Assembly (NCBI RefSeq): GCF_963169125.1
Contig: NC_084795.1
Location: 258,163,042 to 258,227,041 of the forward strand
Origin: Humulus lupulus
Lineage: Eukaryota > Streptophyta > Magnoliopsida > Rosales > Cannabaceae
Length of the DNA: 64,000 bases
Direction of reading: 5' to 3'
Shown here: piece by piece, positions 34,880-46,342 of the stretch
How positions within the stretch are numbered: the first letter of the stretch is position 1
Layout of the letters: each line of letters opens with the position of its first letter
Program-made: the position numbers and the translations under genes
The notes under the pieces: model-generated
The model's database searches: none
Seen by the model: the letters and a program-made list of their open reading frames with translations, nothing else
What the model was told of the DNA's origin: nothing

Positions 34880-37162
34880 ATAGCATCTCTGTCTCTTATA
34901 TCATGTGTTTTCTTTTTTTATGCTGGCTCTTAGAAAAGCTGAGAACATAGAATTTGAATCATTGATTGGTGTGGCTAAGAAGTTACAGTTGACATTGTTT
35001 TAATATGTAATAATTTTATTGCTCTATAATTCTTGCAGGAAGAACTTGAGATTTAGGATAATCAGTGTAATAAAAATAAATAATGAATGATATTATATAT
35101 AATTGGTGGCTCATCATAGGAGTTAATTAAATATAATATTACTTTTGACAAGGTCTAGACCTTTGGATTTGAGTCAGCATCACTTGCTTGATAGGGTTTT
35201 ATGAAGAGACCTTTTTGTTTAGGGGAAAAACTAAACCATTTTCTTTATTAAGGGTTTTTTGATGGTATATTATTTGGTAAGACACGTAATGTTCTTTGTT
35301 TGGTATTTTTTTCACTTCAAGTCTTTCTCCTGTAGTATACAAAGATCATTGCAAACTTCATGCCAGCTCTTACATTTCATACAAGTGTACTCACAGCAGA
35401 GAATAAAAGGTCAGATTTAAAAGCCGAGAAACATATTATGATTAATATTTTTAATAGTAATTTATCATTACTTTGAAATACAATAAAAATAGTTTAAATG
35501 CTTATGCAAGGTTATATGTCTTCTTTCAAGTTTATAAGATCAAACGATTTTGTTTTCCTAGTCTCAATTCCATGTTCTTAAGAAGTCTTTTAACTTTCTC
35601 AAACTATATTCCTCATGAATGAAAAAGTTGTCTTTATTGTTAATACCTCTTTCACTCTCTTGTTTTACTTGTAACTTCTTCTCAAACCATCATTCCAGTT
35701 TGCTGATAAGCCTTTTTTTTTTTTTTGCTGCAATGGAAACGAATTTTTTTCTAAAATATCAAAATGTTGGTTTTAGTTAAACTGTAACCACTAAACTGTG
35801 AAGTTGAGGGGAAAACATTTTTATCATTATATTATATATATGTAATTACTCTCTTCAACTACTACATTGGGAAGTCACATGTCTATGATTATTGTGTCAT
35901 GAAAACAAATATTTCCAGAATGCTCAAGTAGATTCATGAGTTAGTAGTGTAAAAAAACTGAGATATATAAGTCGAGATCAGTTCGTATACAGCTTTGCAG
36001 TACACTGATAATATCAAAGGACCATATCAGATTGCATAAAATATTTGCCATCACATTTTTCAGACTGCTAAAGCTAGTGGGTGTCTTTCAAAGGCTTTGG
36101 AGTGTGAGAAGTTGGAAGTATCACTGTGAATGTAGACTTGGTTTGTAGTGTTTTCATCAGCTCTCTGAACTGAAATTACATCTAATATGGAAAAAAGAAG
36201 TCTTTTGATGAAAAATAAGGATCCCATGTATAGAAAATGCTACAGTAAAGTATTTGGAACTCGCTATATTAAAGCTCGAACAACAGTTAGACAAAGTGAT
36301 GATTATTAAATACTAGAAGAGTGCTATTGCAGAACTTCCAAACTGGAGACATTGGTAAAGCTTTCTTCTTTATTAACACATTATATTCAATCTTTCCCAT
36401 CTTAGGAGGACTTTTAAATGACTTATTATTGCCTAAATCTTCTATATCTAATGACATTATTGGTGATTACATGACCAATCTGTTTTAGGTAAAGGAAACA
36501 TTCACAATTGTTTTGTTTATGCCTAGACTCTTTGGACATAATTCTCTGGTGGTCATCAGTGGATAATGCAAAAATACAAACATATTTGTAGTAGTGTCTT
36601 CTTTTATTACCTTTACTTTTGTGGATACTTTAAATTGATGTGATATAGGTAATAAAATGAAGTCTATTTATATTCAAGTTAGGAAACACAAGTCTTAAGT
36701 CACTATTTTACACACAACTCTAAACACAGTTACCACAACTACATCACATGCTAGCACTTTTTTTTATTTTTATGTTTCACAAACTCACAGGTCTGAATCT
36801 AATATTCCTATTACAGATTGCATAAATCTATGAATAACACCACAAGGTTTGTTCCAACTTCTAAACATGGATACTCTTCACAATACATGTATTAGTTCAA
36901 TGTTAATTCCCTTACTCATTAAGTAGCTTTGTGGATTTTATTTACTTTTAAATAGTGTCCTTTTATATTTCTTTTCTCTGTTTTTCACATAGTTTAAAAT
37001 ATGAACTGAGAAGACCCTTTTTCTCTTTTGGTTGTTCATTGGGTCTATATTCTGTTTTTCTGAATGTGTGTTGGGATGTTCTGTTTTATATCATTGGCAT
37101 GACTGTTGCAGCAATCCTTCCTAAATTTGAATTATATGTCAAGGTAAACATATATTTATATA
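34880..37162. other. CACTA-2 interior, no recognised gene
   Basis: About 2.3 kb, AT-rich. Two small splice-bounded open pieces are visible on the plus strand, one after TTTTTCAG at about 36062 (TAKASGCLSKALECEKLEVS) and one ending GTAAAC at about 37143 (AILPKFELYVK). They may be further captured exons, but I recognise neither. Long T-runs occur near 35705-35725. Confidence 0.35.
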
Positions 37163-39116
37163 TGTAGAGTCCAAGAACTTTACTTAGCTAGTTAGATAGT
37201 AGTAGTAATAGTAATAGCTAATAGTAGTTATAGTATGTTCATTACTATGGATTTTGGTTCAAGTCGGGACTTAGTTGGAAACTCCTCGCAATAGTTATGG
37301 ATTTTATAAGTTTAACCTATAGTTTAAGAATATTAATTATAACATAAGGTTTGATTAATATTACTGGTTATTAATATGATAATTATTATAACTTAAGGTT
37401 TAGATAGAGCTAATAAGAATATGACACTTGTCATGAGCATGGTTATTCCTAAGGTTATGATTATTAAGGAATTATTATTTTAATGATAAAATAAGAGAAA
37501 TATAAGACTTAGTCTTCACCAAAATCTGATAGGAGCATGATATTTGTCACAATTTTATTTATTTGTGGATTACGATGTAAATAGATTTTTCGTAACTTTA
37601 GGGTACTATAACTTCCGACCTGTTTTTGACCTAGTTGTGTTATGAATTTCGAAAAATAGTATTTCTATAAAGTTGTAGATAATTTAATTAGATTTCTAAT
37701 GGTATAAAGAGAGTCCAAATCGGAGTTCTACAAATCCAGATATGTTGATTTTACTGAAGGGGAGTTTAGAGTTACGATTTAGGGAGTTAGAAGTTAGGAT
37801 TCTATTTGTTTTATTATTTTAAAAATCAAGCTTTGAATCCTTAAATCTCTCTGAAAAATTTGACCAATTCCTAAGCCTTTGCCTAAAGGATATTCAAATA
37901 TTTTCAATTAAATTTATTATTTTTATTCAAAGCCAAAAAGAAGATTTTTATTCCTAGAACTCTATAAATAGGACCTAGCACCAAGCCTTTTCATTTATTC
38001 TTCAAGCATTGATCAGAGCCTTCCATGTGCTAGTGAGACTATAGAGTGATAAACACTTGGATTGGAGTGATAAGCTTAATCATTATAAGCTTAATAAATA
38101 CTTGGGAAGTAAGGTTATAGTGTATTTCGGTTTCGAGGTATAGTTCGGTCATAGAAGCATTCAAAGTATTCCTAATTCTAGTTCCTTTCTGTATTGATTC
38201 TTATAGTTCTTCTCTACTCAAATCCTAACTCAGTCTTTTCTATTCTTGGTTAGGCATCTAAGTTCTTCGAACTTAAGGTTTTCATTGGTAAGTATCGTTT
38301 CGATGGTGTAGTTTATTCTTTCCATCTCTTTTCTTTAGTATACTCACCTCTATATTATGGTTTTTAGGAGTGTTCCGAAATCCCGACTTTGTTCTCACCA
38401 TCCAGGTATATTGGTAAGGAAAATAGGATTGGATTTTGTATGTTATATGATATGTGATATGTTATCTTATGTTATGTTGTGTTATGAAATGTTATATTGT
38501 GTATGTTTGTAGACTTGGGCATATGACCTGTACACTAACAAGCCCCAATAAATTTATGGGCATATGACTTGCTTAGCTAGCAAGCCCCACAAATCTAATG
38601 GGCATATGACTTGTTTAGTTATGGGACCCCAAGTAATAATGGTCATTATAGTATGTGTGACATATGTTTATGATATGTTTTATTATATGCTACATTATGA
38701 ATTTTATGTATATGAGTTATGTGTTAGGTTTTCCTTGCTGGGCATTAGGCTCATTCCTTTATTTTTTAGTGTGATGCAAGAAACTAGATACGGAGGCGGA
38801 AGGATTCTTGGAAGCATGGCATTTGTGTTGAGGATGAACGGACTGAGTGGACTGCGTGTTGATCGAGGATGAAGTTATTTATATTTAGTCTTTTAGATCA
38901 TGTTTTTCCGCATTTAGTTTTTTAAACAATTGAATTAAAGTTTATGTTTTTCTTTTAAACAATGGATACCCATGCCATATTTCTATTATAATGTATTTGA
39001 TACAATATTTTGAGATTTAATAAAGTTATATTATTTCTTATGTATCTTTCCCAAAATAGTAGTTATGTATAGTAGATCTAATGGTCCAAGGTCATAGAAA
39101 TAGGGTGGTCATTACA
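37163..39116 (+). mobile_element. Gypsy solo LTR with ATATA duplication
   Basis: TGTAGAGTCCAAGAACTTTA to GGTCATTACA, 1954 bp. ATATA is perfect at 37158-37162 and 39117-39121, so this is an intact insertion reduced to one LTR. It matches the 589-2506 family at both ends, the TATA region (37961-37972) and the GGGCATATGAC repeats. Its U3 between about 37400 and 37900 differs and lacks the GGCGATATATCGCC palindromes, so it is an older or distinct subfamily. Confidence 0.92.
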
Positions 39117-41460
39117 ATATATTATTAATTGCTTATTTATTTGTGGCAATTAAGTCTACAGTGGCATTTAAGGCTTGATTCTCTTAAAATATAATTTAAA
39201 AATTTATGGTAGCATCCCACTTGGTTTTGCACTAAGGAATAATTTTGGCTGGTTATATATTTGTATAACTTGTTTTTATCTTTGATTATACATATAATTG
39301 TTATTTTAGTTATTTTTCATCAATATTTATGGCTAAAAATCTAATCTATACATATGGAAATAATGAAAACAATATGACTAAATGAAAAATCTAATCTATA
39401 CATATAAGGAAAAATCTAATCTCTACATATAAAAGCTTACCTAATCATCTATCAATACCAAGTAAAAAAATTCAAACAACACACAATAAGTTTTCTTCCT
39501 TATATCACCGCAACACACAAACAAATTTTCCAGAACCTACTTCTCTAATACACACAAGTTTTCAACCTTCCGTTATCACCGCAGCACACAATTTTAATCT
39601 CAGAACCTACTTCTCTATGGATGAATATTTAAGATATTCAAACTCCTCTAACATTTTTAAGATATTAATAATAAGAGTTAAAATAACATAATTCCGTACC
39701 TCTTGCAAATTAACTTTGCAATGCTCCTCGCCAATTCGATCCACAACCTAAAGAATATAATCAATACCTAAAAGATTAATACAAAATTAAAATTAAATGA
39801 TACAAAAGAACCATAAAATTCATGAAATTACTTCTTATCAGTTGAAGGTCAAAATAGTTTATTTGGCAGGGTTAAATCGTTAGAGCTAAACATAAAGATG
39901 TGTGTGAAGCCATTCTACATGGTAGTATCTTATCTTCAAAGTGGTTGGTAATTTCTTAACATCAGATGAATGAAACTAACCATCAAATTCAATTAAAAAA
40001 TATACACATATATATAAACATACATATACACATGTAAACTAATTAAGTGGCTTTTAATTTCCTATGATCATGTGACAAATTCTATTAATGCTTACAGGTA
40101 AACCAGGGATGTTAGACACAGAACTTGAAGCAACACGCCTAAATTTATGTCTTCAAGAATAAAACTTATAGTCTCGAGCAGACACAGCTACTTCATTTCG
40201 ACCAGTCAATCGTTTAAACCTACAACATGAGCAATCCAGTGAAGTCAAAAATAGAAGAAAAAAAACAAAACAAAAAATTGAGCATTCTGGCATTTAAACA
40301 GTCAAACCACTGAAGGATTTATCGGAACAATACATAATAGCTTAAAACAATAAACATGACGGAGCATTATGAAAACATTAAGTGCAAATAACAATCCTTC
40401 CTCTTAACATGAAGATAAACACAAATGGGTTACTGTCACCAGAGAGAAAAAATGGCCCAAAAAGTAATTTGATACTAATATCAAACATCAATATCGACAA
40501 ATTTACTTGTTTAACTTTCATAATAAGCATTTGATCATGGAAGATCTATAGAAAGACTAAGTATAATAGTCTAATATATTTGCATAAAGAGATTGTGCAT
40601 ATATCATAGAGGAATATAATGTAAACACCATAGGAAGTAGGTTTACAAAAAAGCATGCAGCAAATTATATTGAGGAGTTTCAAACAAGACAATCTGTTTC
40701 TATAAATCTTAAAGCCATATTAGTGGTGGCAGTAAATCTAAACTTTATTCCAAACGTCAAGGTTCGTTTATCCTGTTATGAATTATGCAATCTCATTCTC
40801 TCTGTTTTTTCTTCAGATTTCACAGGTGAAAAAATGAGAAGCAGTAGGTGTTGCCAAAAAGCAACCATGAAGTCACAGATCTGTTTTTAAAAGCCCCAAC
40901 AAAAGCCTAGGCTTATGACCCCTAACTTGAGGCAGAGGGAAAATCTTGTATGCATTTCCTTAAAGTTGACGAGGAAGCCAAGGGAAAATCTTGAAAGTAA
41001 GTTTGATTTATCTTTTGTCGTTGTTGTTGTTGGTAATTAATATTTGCTTTACTGTCTGCTTCATATGAAACTTAGTTAAAATTTGTCAATAGATATTAAA
41101 ACAGCCTTTGAAATCCAAAATTTATCTAATTCGATCTAAAAATTTGGGGACAAAATATATACACACATTTACTTTAAAGGAATTTTAAGTATGCCTTAGT
41201 AAATTTTGACAAAATGGATAAGAGAGTGTACCTATTTCACACAATACAACAGTAAGTTTTGATCGTTTTATGAATATATGGGATTAAATGGTACTTTTTC
41301 CATAATTGAATTTTTTCTTTCCGGGGATGATTGAGATGTTATTATCCAATTTTTTTTTTTCTAGGGGACATTTATACTCTAATAGAAATTACAGAGTATA
41401 TACTGAATATACTCTAACTTATTGTATATTAGACTCGTCTCATGTGTGTGCCATTGAATA
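39117..41460. other. CACTA-2 interior with unidentified exon-like pieces
   Basis: On the minus strand an exon-like piece at about 40215-40100 (FKRLTGRNEVAVSARDYKFY, stop, RHKFRRVASSSVSNIPGLP) ends at a GTAAGC donor, and a second at about 39758-39705 (VVDRIGEEHCKVNLQE) starts after an AG and ends at a GT. They are in compatible order and may be consecutive exons of one captured gene, which I do not recognise. The rest is AT-rich. Short direct repeats of AATCTAATCTATACATAT occur at 39330-39430 and of CAGAACCTACTTCTCT at 39530-39615. Confidence 0.35.
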
Positions 41461-41461
41461 A

Positions 41462-41890
41462 CAAAATCGATTGTATTTATTGAAGCTAAAGTCGCAGAGG
41501 ACATCAACTGAGATGATTCTTTGCAATTCGACTTCGACACTATAAGGAAGGCAACCGACGAATTTTCTGATGAAAACAAACTTGGAGAAGGTGGATTTGG
41601 AGCCGTTTACAAGGTAAAATCATAACAAAGAAAGTGGTTTTTTGTTCATAATAAAAGTTTATATATCAAAAAGATATTTGATCAATATCTTGATTGAGAT
41701 TTGACTCATTCTCCTTGCATATTATTCCATGTATTGCTTCTTCAGGGTAGGCTATCTAATGGACAATATATAGCAGTAAATAGGCTCTCCAAGACTGCAG
41801 GACAGGGTAACGAAGAGTTTAAAAATGAAGTTAAGCTTTTTGCTAAACTTCAACACCGCAATTTAGTTTGAATTCTAGGCTTCTGCTTAT
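41462..41890 (+). pseudogene. Cysteine-rich receptor-like kinase fragment, two exons
   Basis: Exon 41462-41613 encodes (after a stop in AEDIN-DDS) [20 protein letters not shown] and the glycine loop [11 protein letters not shown], then a GTAAAA donor. Exon 41746 to about 41890 begins after TTCAG with [20 protein letters not shown], then [20 protein letters not shown], a stop and ILGF. The order and exon boundary are those of plant CRK/DUF26 kinases, membrane receptors that phosphorylate Ser/Thr. The ATP-binding Lys (VKRLS) is Asn here and the catalytic loop is absent. It lies about 1 kb inside the right end of CACTA-2 and is read as a captured fragment. Confidence 0.85.
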
Positions 41891-42089
41891 TACTGTGAAT
41901 ATATCATTTAAACTTTGCTTATTACTGCCCTCATCAGAATAGAATAGGCTATTGAATTTGAATTGTGTTGACCATCTTTTCTCAATATACTTGAATAAAT
42001 TCATTCAAATGAATTGTGTGTGTGTCCGTTTGGGGTAGGTAGAAGGGAGGAGGTGGGGTTTGAGGCCTATGTAATATCAAGTCATCTTT

Positions 42090-42924
42090 ATTAGTTAGTA
42101 GGGGCCAAATATGAATAGAGTTTTTTTTTTCAGCTGCAATACTCATTCAACACTGCAATACTGCAAGTTCATCGACCCAATGCCCAGATTCATTGCAATA
42201 CAACACTACAACACTCATAGCAATAAATTCAACACTCAAACAATGACCCACAAAGTTGAAAAAACTCAAAATCAAATGAATGCTTCAAATAAAAAGTCTG
42301 AAAATATTTCAAATCAGCAAATGCCCAAACTGTACCTGGTGAAAGCTAATGTAGTTGAGGTAACCCAAGTCTTGAACTGGTCGGCGACTAAGTGAGGAAG
42401 GGAGGTGCGACTGAGCCGAGATCGAGGGAGTGAGGCCTCGGATTGAAAAATTGCCAACAATATGCAAAACCCATAATTAATTTTGAAAATGTTGATAAAT
42501 TTTGAGGTTAATGCTTCCAATAACACCTAAAACTAAATATACTTACCTGGCTTGCCAAGACCGAAGAGAAGGAGTGAAACCGAGAAGCCCAATGACTGGA
42601 AACCGATTGACAGAGAGATAGAGAAAGACGAGAAAGAGAGAGGAGATATGAGGGATGGAGGAGACTTGAGCTAAGATTTGAGGGATGGAGGAGATTTGAA
42701 GCAGGGAAGGAGGAGACCGAAGCAGGATTGAGTTCGGAGACGTTCGGTGCTTAGCCGAAGAAGAAAATGGGTGAGTTTGAAATTGGAAGGAATTATTCTG
42801 AAAAAATGTATAAGTGGCGGGCTCCCAAAAAAATTATCACCCTTTTCATTAACTTTGTCACATATATAATATTTTTCATTAGTATTATATTCATGTGTTA
42901 TGGAAAGGGGTATTTGGTGTAGTG
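42090..42924. other. CACTA-2 right end region
   Basis: Contains a GA-rich, UTR-like stretch (about 42395-42730, repeated GAGGGATGGAGGAGA) and then the terminal 110 bp shared with 15290-15405. Frames here look like chance. The GA-rich piece may be captured 5' UTR sequence. Confidence 0.4.
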
Positions 42925-43500
42925 GTAATGTTTCACCTTTTGGCAATGCTCTTTTAAATAATTCAAGTACCTTTCCATACGATTTTTCGCTCCATCCACA
43001 AATGCACTTAATATGAAATAATTAAATAACAAATGAGAGCTTTGTAAAACTCGTGCATCCTGGGTAAAGTTCTTTCTGTTTATCTTTTATCAAATCGTAG
43101 AATTCTTTTGCTTTCGCATTTGGTTCATCGCTTTCACCTTGAAGATTATCATTTTCAATTTCACATTCATCGTCTCCAATATTATGTCCAATTGCATCAT
43201 ATATAACTCCTTGCATATCAATGTTATAATCTAGCTCATGAGTATCACTAGGAGAATCAACATTCTAGGTAGCATGTGAAGAACTTTCTCTGTGCAATAT
43301 CCATGTAATTCTCCATAAATCCATTGCATATCAAATGTTCAAATACAATTTTGCGAGTGACAGGTGTAATAAGGCCGCACTTTACACAAGGACATACAAT
43401 TTTTTCTTCATGACATGATGCAAAATCAAGGAAAAAATTCACTCCTTCTTGGTATAATCACTTAATCTAGAATGGTGCATCCAACTTTTATCAATTAATA
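42925..43500 (-). pseudogene. CACTA TNP2 transposase, N-terminal part
   Basis: Minus strand: DKSWMHHSRLSDYTKKE, a stop, then NFFLDFASCHEEKIVCPCVK and TRKIVFEHLICNGF (transposase-associated zinc-binding domain with CPC and H motifs). Next come an acidic linker (NIGDDECEIENDN), then FYDLIKDKQKELYPGCTSFT, a stop, IKCICGWSEKSYGKVLELFK and ALPKGETL, where CACTA-2 interrupts. The expected initiator of the family (MDKSWM) reads ATT here. Two nonsense codons and the lost start show that this gene was decaying independently of the insertions. Confidence 0.85.
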
Positions 43501-44599
43501 CTGTGAAAGAAAAAATATATATTAGTAAAATATATGTGCTTTTGAAATTGACCACAAATTGATAAACACACATATAATATATTTATGGAGAGAGCGAAGG
43601 GGATGAATGAGATAGAGATACTTAAAGATGGAGATAGAGGAAGATGTGTGACTTACAAAGAACTTCTCAGCTATCAATGGAGAAAGAAAATAATATTATA
43701 TAGGAATAGTTTGAAAATTAATTTAAATATAATATTTATTTAATGAAATGTTGATATTATAAATTTGAATTTAAATGAGATATTTTTTATAATGATTTTT
43801 TTAATAAAAAAATATGTACACCAAAATATCAAAAAAATTGTATAAAGTATATATGAAAATATATGTATACGTAGTTATACATCATTTATTAGTAATGTTA
43901 TATATTTTGTTAATATTTATGTATTTTTAAAAAGGCTGGAAAAATATAATTAAATATAAGAACATATTAGTCGTAAATTATATTCAGTAACTTTAATTGA
44001 AATATAAGTTTAAAAAAGGAAATTAGTTGAAGATATTTTTCATTTATAATTTAAATATAATATATTTTTTTTGTGGGGTAATTTAAATATAATATTGAAT
44101 TGGAAGTTAGTTGTAAAAATAATAATATAATAATTAAATATATAGTTTTGTTTGAAATAAGTAGTTATATATGTATAATAATATTATTTAAATTTTTATA
44201 AATTAATTTTGTTTGAATAAATAGTAAAATCGCTTATTTTATTTTAACGAATCATATTTTTTTTAAGGAGAACAAGTCATGTTCTTTAAAAATAACTGTT
44301 TCACCCACATAAATATATATATGTAAAAAAAACACGTAATGAAAATTTGCGGTTCTCAGATGAGTGCTCTTTTACTGCTTCCCTTAATTATTTTCTCATT
44401 CAATTACAGAGAACCTAGATGATCAAAGTGGTTGGACAATAGTATAATCACAGGTGTGTCATTATTTTGATTTCTTTAAGTATGCACGCTCTACATTCAG
44501 GTTTGTTATTGGTAGATATAAATCCAACATATACGATTTGGTAGGTTCAACTAAGCCTGCTTGCTTTCACAATAATTTTTTTGTTCAAATTTGTATGCA
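43501..44599. other. AT-rich region upstream of TNP2
   Basis: About 1.1 kb with very low GC content. A short splice-bounded piece (acceptor ATTACAG at about 44409, donor CAG/GTGTGT at about 44453) could be a small exon of a plus-strand gene. No CACTA-1 terminus was found here. Confidence 0.35.
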
Positions 44600-45129
44600 T
44601 GGTTCTCAAATTTGTAAATGAGATGACAGTTCCTACTCAAGTGTCATCCTCCTGCATTACATGAGATGATAATTTACGTGTAAACATCGTCCCCTGCACT
44701 ACATAAGACGACAGTTTTGTGGAGACCGACGTCCCATGTAGAATATGATAATTTTTTCATTTCTCTATTTTCAATACTATATTCGTTCATAATTTCCTGT
44801 ATAATTACAACATAGTTCAAATAGAATCAATAAGCAGACAAAATCAATAGAACTCAGTATGTTCAAAATCTAAAATTGCAAGATCAAAATATAGACTTGG
44901 AATAACTATGTACGTGCTAACTAAAAACTACAATTAATATATTTTTTAATTCTGATTTCAAAAGTTACTCTAGCTATGACTCGTCCGCTCAAAAAGCTTG
45001 GCTGCCTATTCATTTCAAATTTCATTAATTTCGCCAAGTGTATATGTATTTTTCCCACCACACTACAAAACACAAAATAAAAAACTAAGTCAGAAATTAA
45101 ATTCAATAGAATTGTAGTTCAATAATAAT

Positions 45130-45770
45130 AAATACAGTTACATTACTAGTTAGCCATAACATGGGTGTCTCATCCAAGCAATAGTCATTCATCATCCTTA
45201 TGATATAAAAGCCGCACTCTACTGACAATGTTTGGCGAGGGCAATTGACTATTTTCCACTTGTAATTTTTTTCATTCCTTCCCGTCTTTCGCTTAATGTG
45301 TGAAGAGACACTATATATACATCAATATGAAGAGCATATAATTTTTTTATTTCCATATCAAATATCCATATTATATTCTAAAATGAGTTTCAAATATATT
45401 ACCTGTTCATAAGGTTCTTCAAATCATTTGGAAGAGATTTTCGAATTGGATCAAGATAGTAACATGTATGGTCATCTGGATCAATGATCACCAACATCTA
45501 GTGACGTTTGCATTTTAAAAAAAATGTTATTAAAATAAACATCATAAGGTACAAGTAAAATTAATATTAAATAGAAATTTTACTTACAAGAAATGGTATG
45601 GCATTAACCAAGTTTGACCCATCACTATGTTATTGATACGCTCTGAGATAATTTCAGCCCGATTATCCATATTTGTCCTAATTGTCGATGACCATGATGG
45701 CTCAATGAAACCAAAAAAGTATGATATCTCTCTATCGCTCAACTCGTAATAGATTATACTACATACATGA
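45130..45770 (-). pseudogene. Ulp1-like C48 cysteine peptidase of a CACTA element, three exons
   Basis: Minus strand: exon about 45760-45590 (YYELSDREISYFFGFIEPSW, NIVMGQTWLMPYHF), exon about 45505-45415 (catalytic His followed by a stop where Trp is usual, then MLVIIDPDDHTCYYLDPIRK), exon about 45300-45140 (KWKIVNCPRQTLSVECGFYI, IRMMNDY). His, Asp, Gln and Cys of the Ulp1/SENP catalytic set can all be placed. Plant CACTA and Mutator-like elements often carry such a de-SUMOylase-like domain, commonly joined to the TNP1 protein. The TGG-to-TAG change and flanking decay make it inactive. Confidence 0.72.
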
Positions 45771-46083
45771 AAGTTAATGATATTATATTTATACTTACAA
45801 AGAAACTAAAATTTATAATGTTTATTAATTTAAAATTTACCTGATATAGAATGAAATGCAAGACGCGCAGATCCATAAGTCCAAAGTGTACTATATCCTA
45901 TATTAATGGGATTCCATATTTGGCTCCGAGGACTACTGCAATAACTAAAAATGTTAAAGAAAAAGGCAACAATCTTTTTGGACAACCAGTCTTCTATTCA
46001 CCTCTGTAAGAATCTGGTTCATCATGAAAATACAAAGCATATCGACATTTGTATTTGTTGCAATGCTATGCACTATTATACAC

Positions 46084-46300
46084 TAATACAAATGGGCTTA
46101 GTGTATTAAATTTGTATGCAAGTGTGATGTTTGTAAGTATTAGATGTGGTGATATGCACTATATTATTGTTGTGTCCCAAAACAATATGATAATACAAAT
46201 GGGCTTAGTGTATTAAATTTGTATGCAAGTGTGATATTTGTATAGTATTAGATGTGGTGATATGCACTATATTATTGTAGTGTCCCAAAACTATATGATA
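46084..46300 (+). repeat. 107-bp tandem duplication
   Basis: TAATACAAATGGGCTTAGTG begins both copies (46084 and 46191). Each copy runs through GATGTGGTGATATGCACTAT to CCCAAAACAATATGA. The copies differ by a few bases. Confidence 0.85.
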
Positions 46301-46342
46301 GATCATACTTAAAATCTCTTAGGCCTCTCATTTTTTGTAGTG

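Larger units (their letters stand above)
31686..42924. mobile_element. CACTA-2, 11.2 kb, complete termini, TSD GTA
   Basis: Left end CACTACAAGAAAAAATGC at 31686, right end GGTATTTGGTGTAGTG at 42924: imperfect inverted repeats sharing CACTACA and AAA. GTA flanks both ends (31683-31685, 42925-42927), the 3-bp duplication of CACTA elements. Removing the element and one GTA rejoins the TNP2 reading frame of CACTA-1 exactly, so the borders are firm. It carries a broken minus-strand TNP1-like gene, no TNP2, a gypsy solo LTR, exon-like pieces and a receptor-kinase fragment. It is therefore a non-autonomous, gene-capturing element. Confidence 0.9.
18905..44460 (-). mobile_element. CACTA-1, large En/Spm-like element (right end not found)
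   Basis: The left end at 18905 reads CACTATACCAAAAATTG, a typical CACTA inverted repeat start. Subterminal repeats of GTGACATTT follow in both orientations over the next 300 bp. The TNP2 transposase lies on the minus strand from about 43.5 kb to 19424, spread over 24 kb because two later elements sit inside it (22215-31377 and 31686-42924). The matching right terminus (TTTTTGGTATAGTG) was not seen before 44.4 kb or elsewhere in the window, so the true right end may lie beyond 64 kb. The end given here is only the limit of supported TNP2 flanking sequence. Confidence 0.65.

Noticed and set aside
46070..46342. Small 273-bp CACTA flanked by ATG, ending ATTTTTTGTAGTG
   Set aside because: The left candidate (CACTATTATACAC) and the right end share only the CACTA pentamer, and the interior is better explained as a 107-bp tandem duplication.
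45061..46342. Element from CACTACAAAACAC to TTTTTTGTAGTG
   Set aside because: Flanking triplets differ (CCA and ATG) and the termini match poorly.
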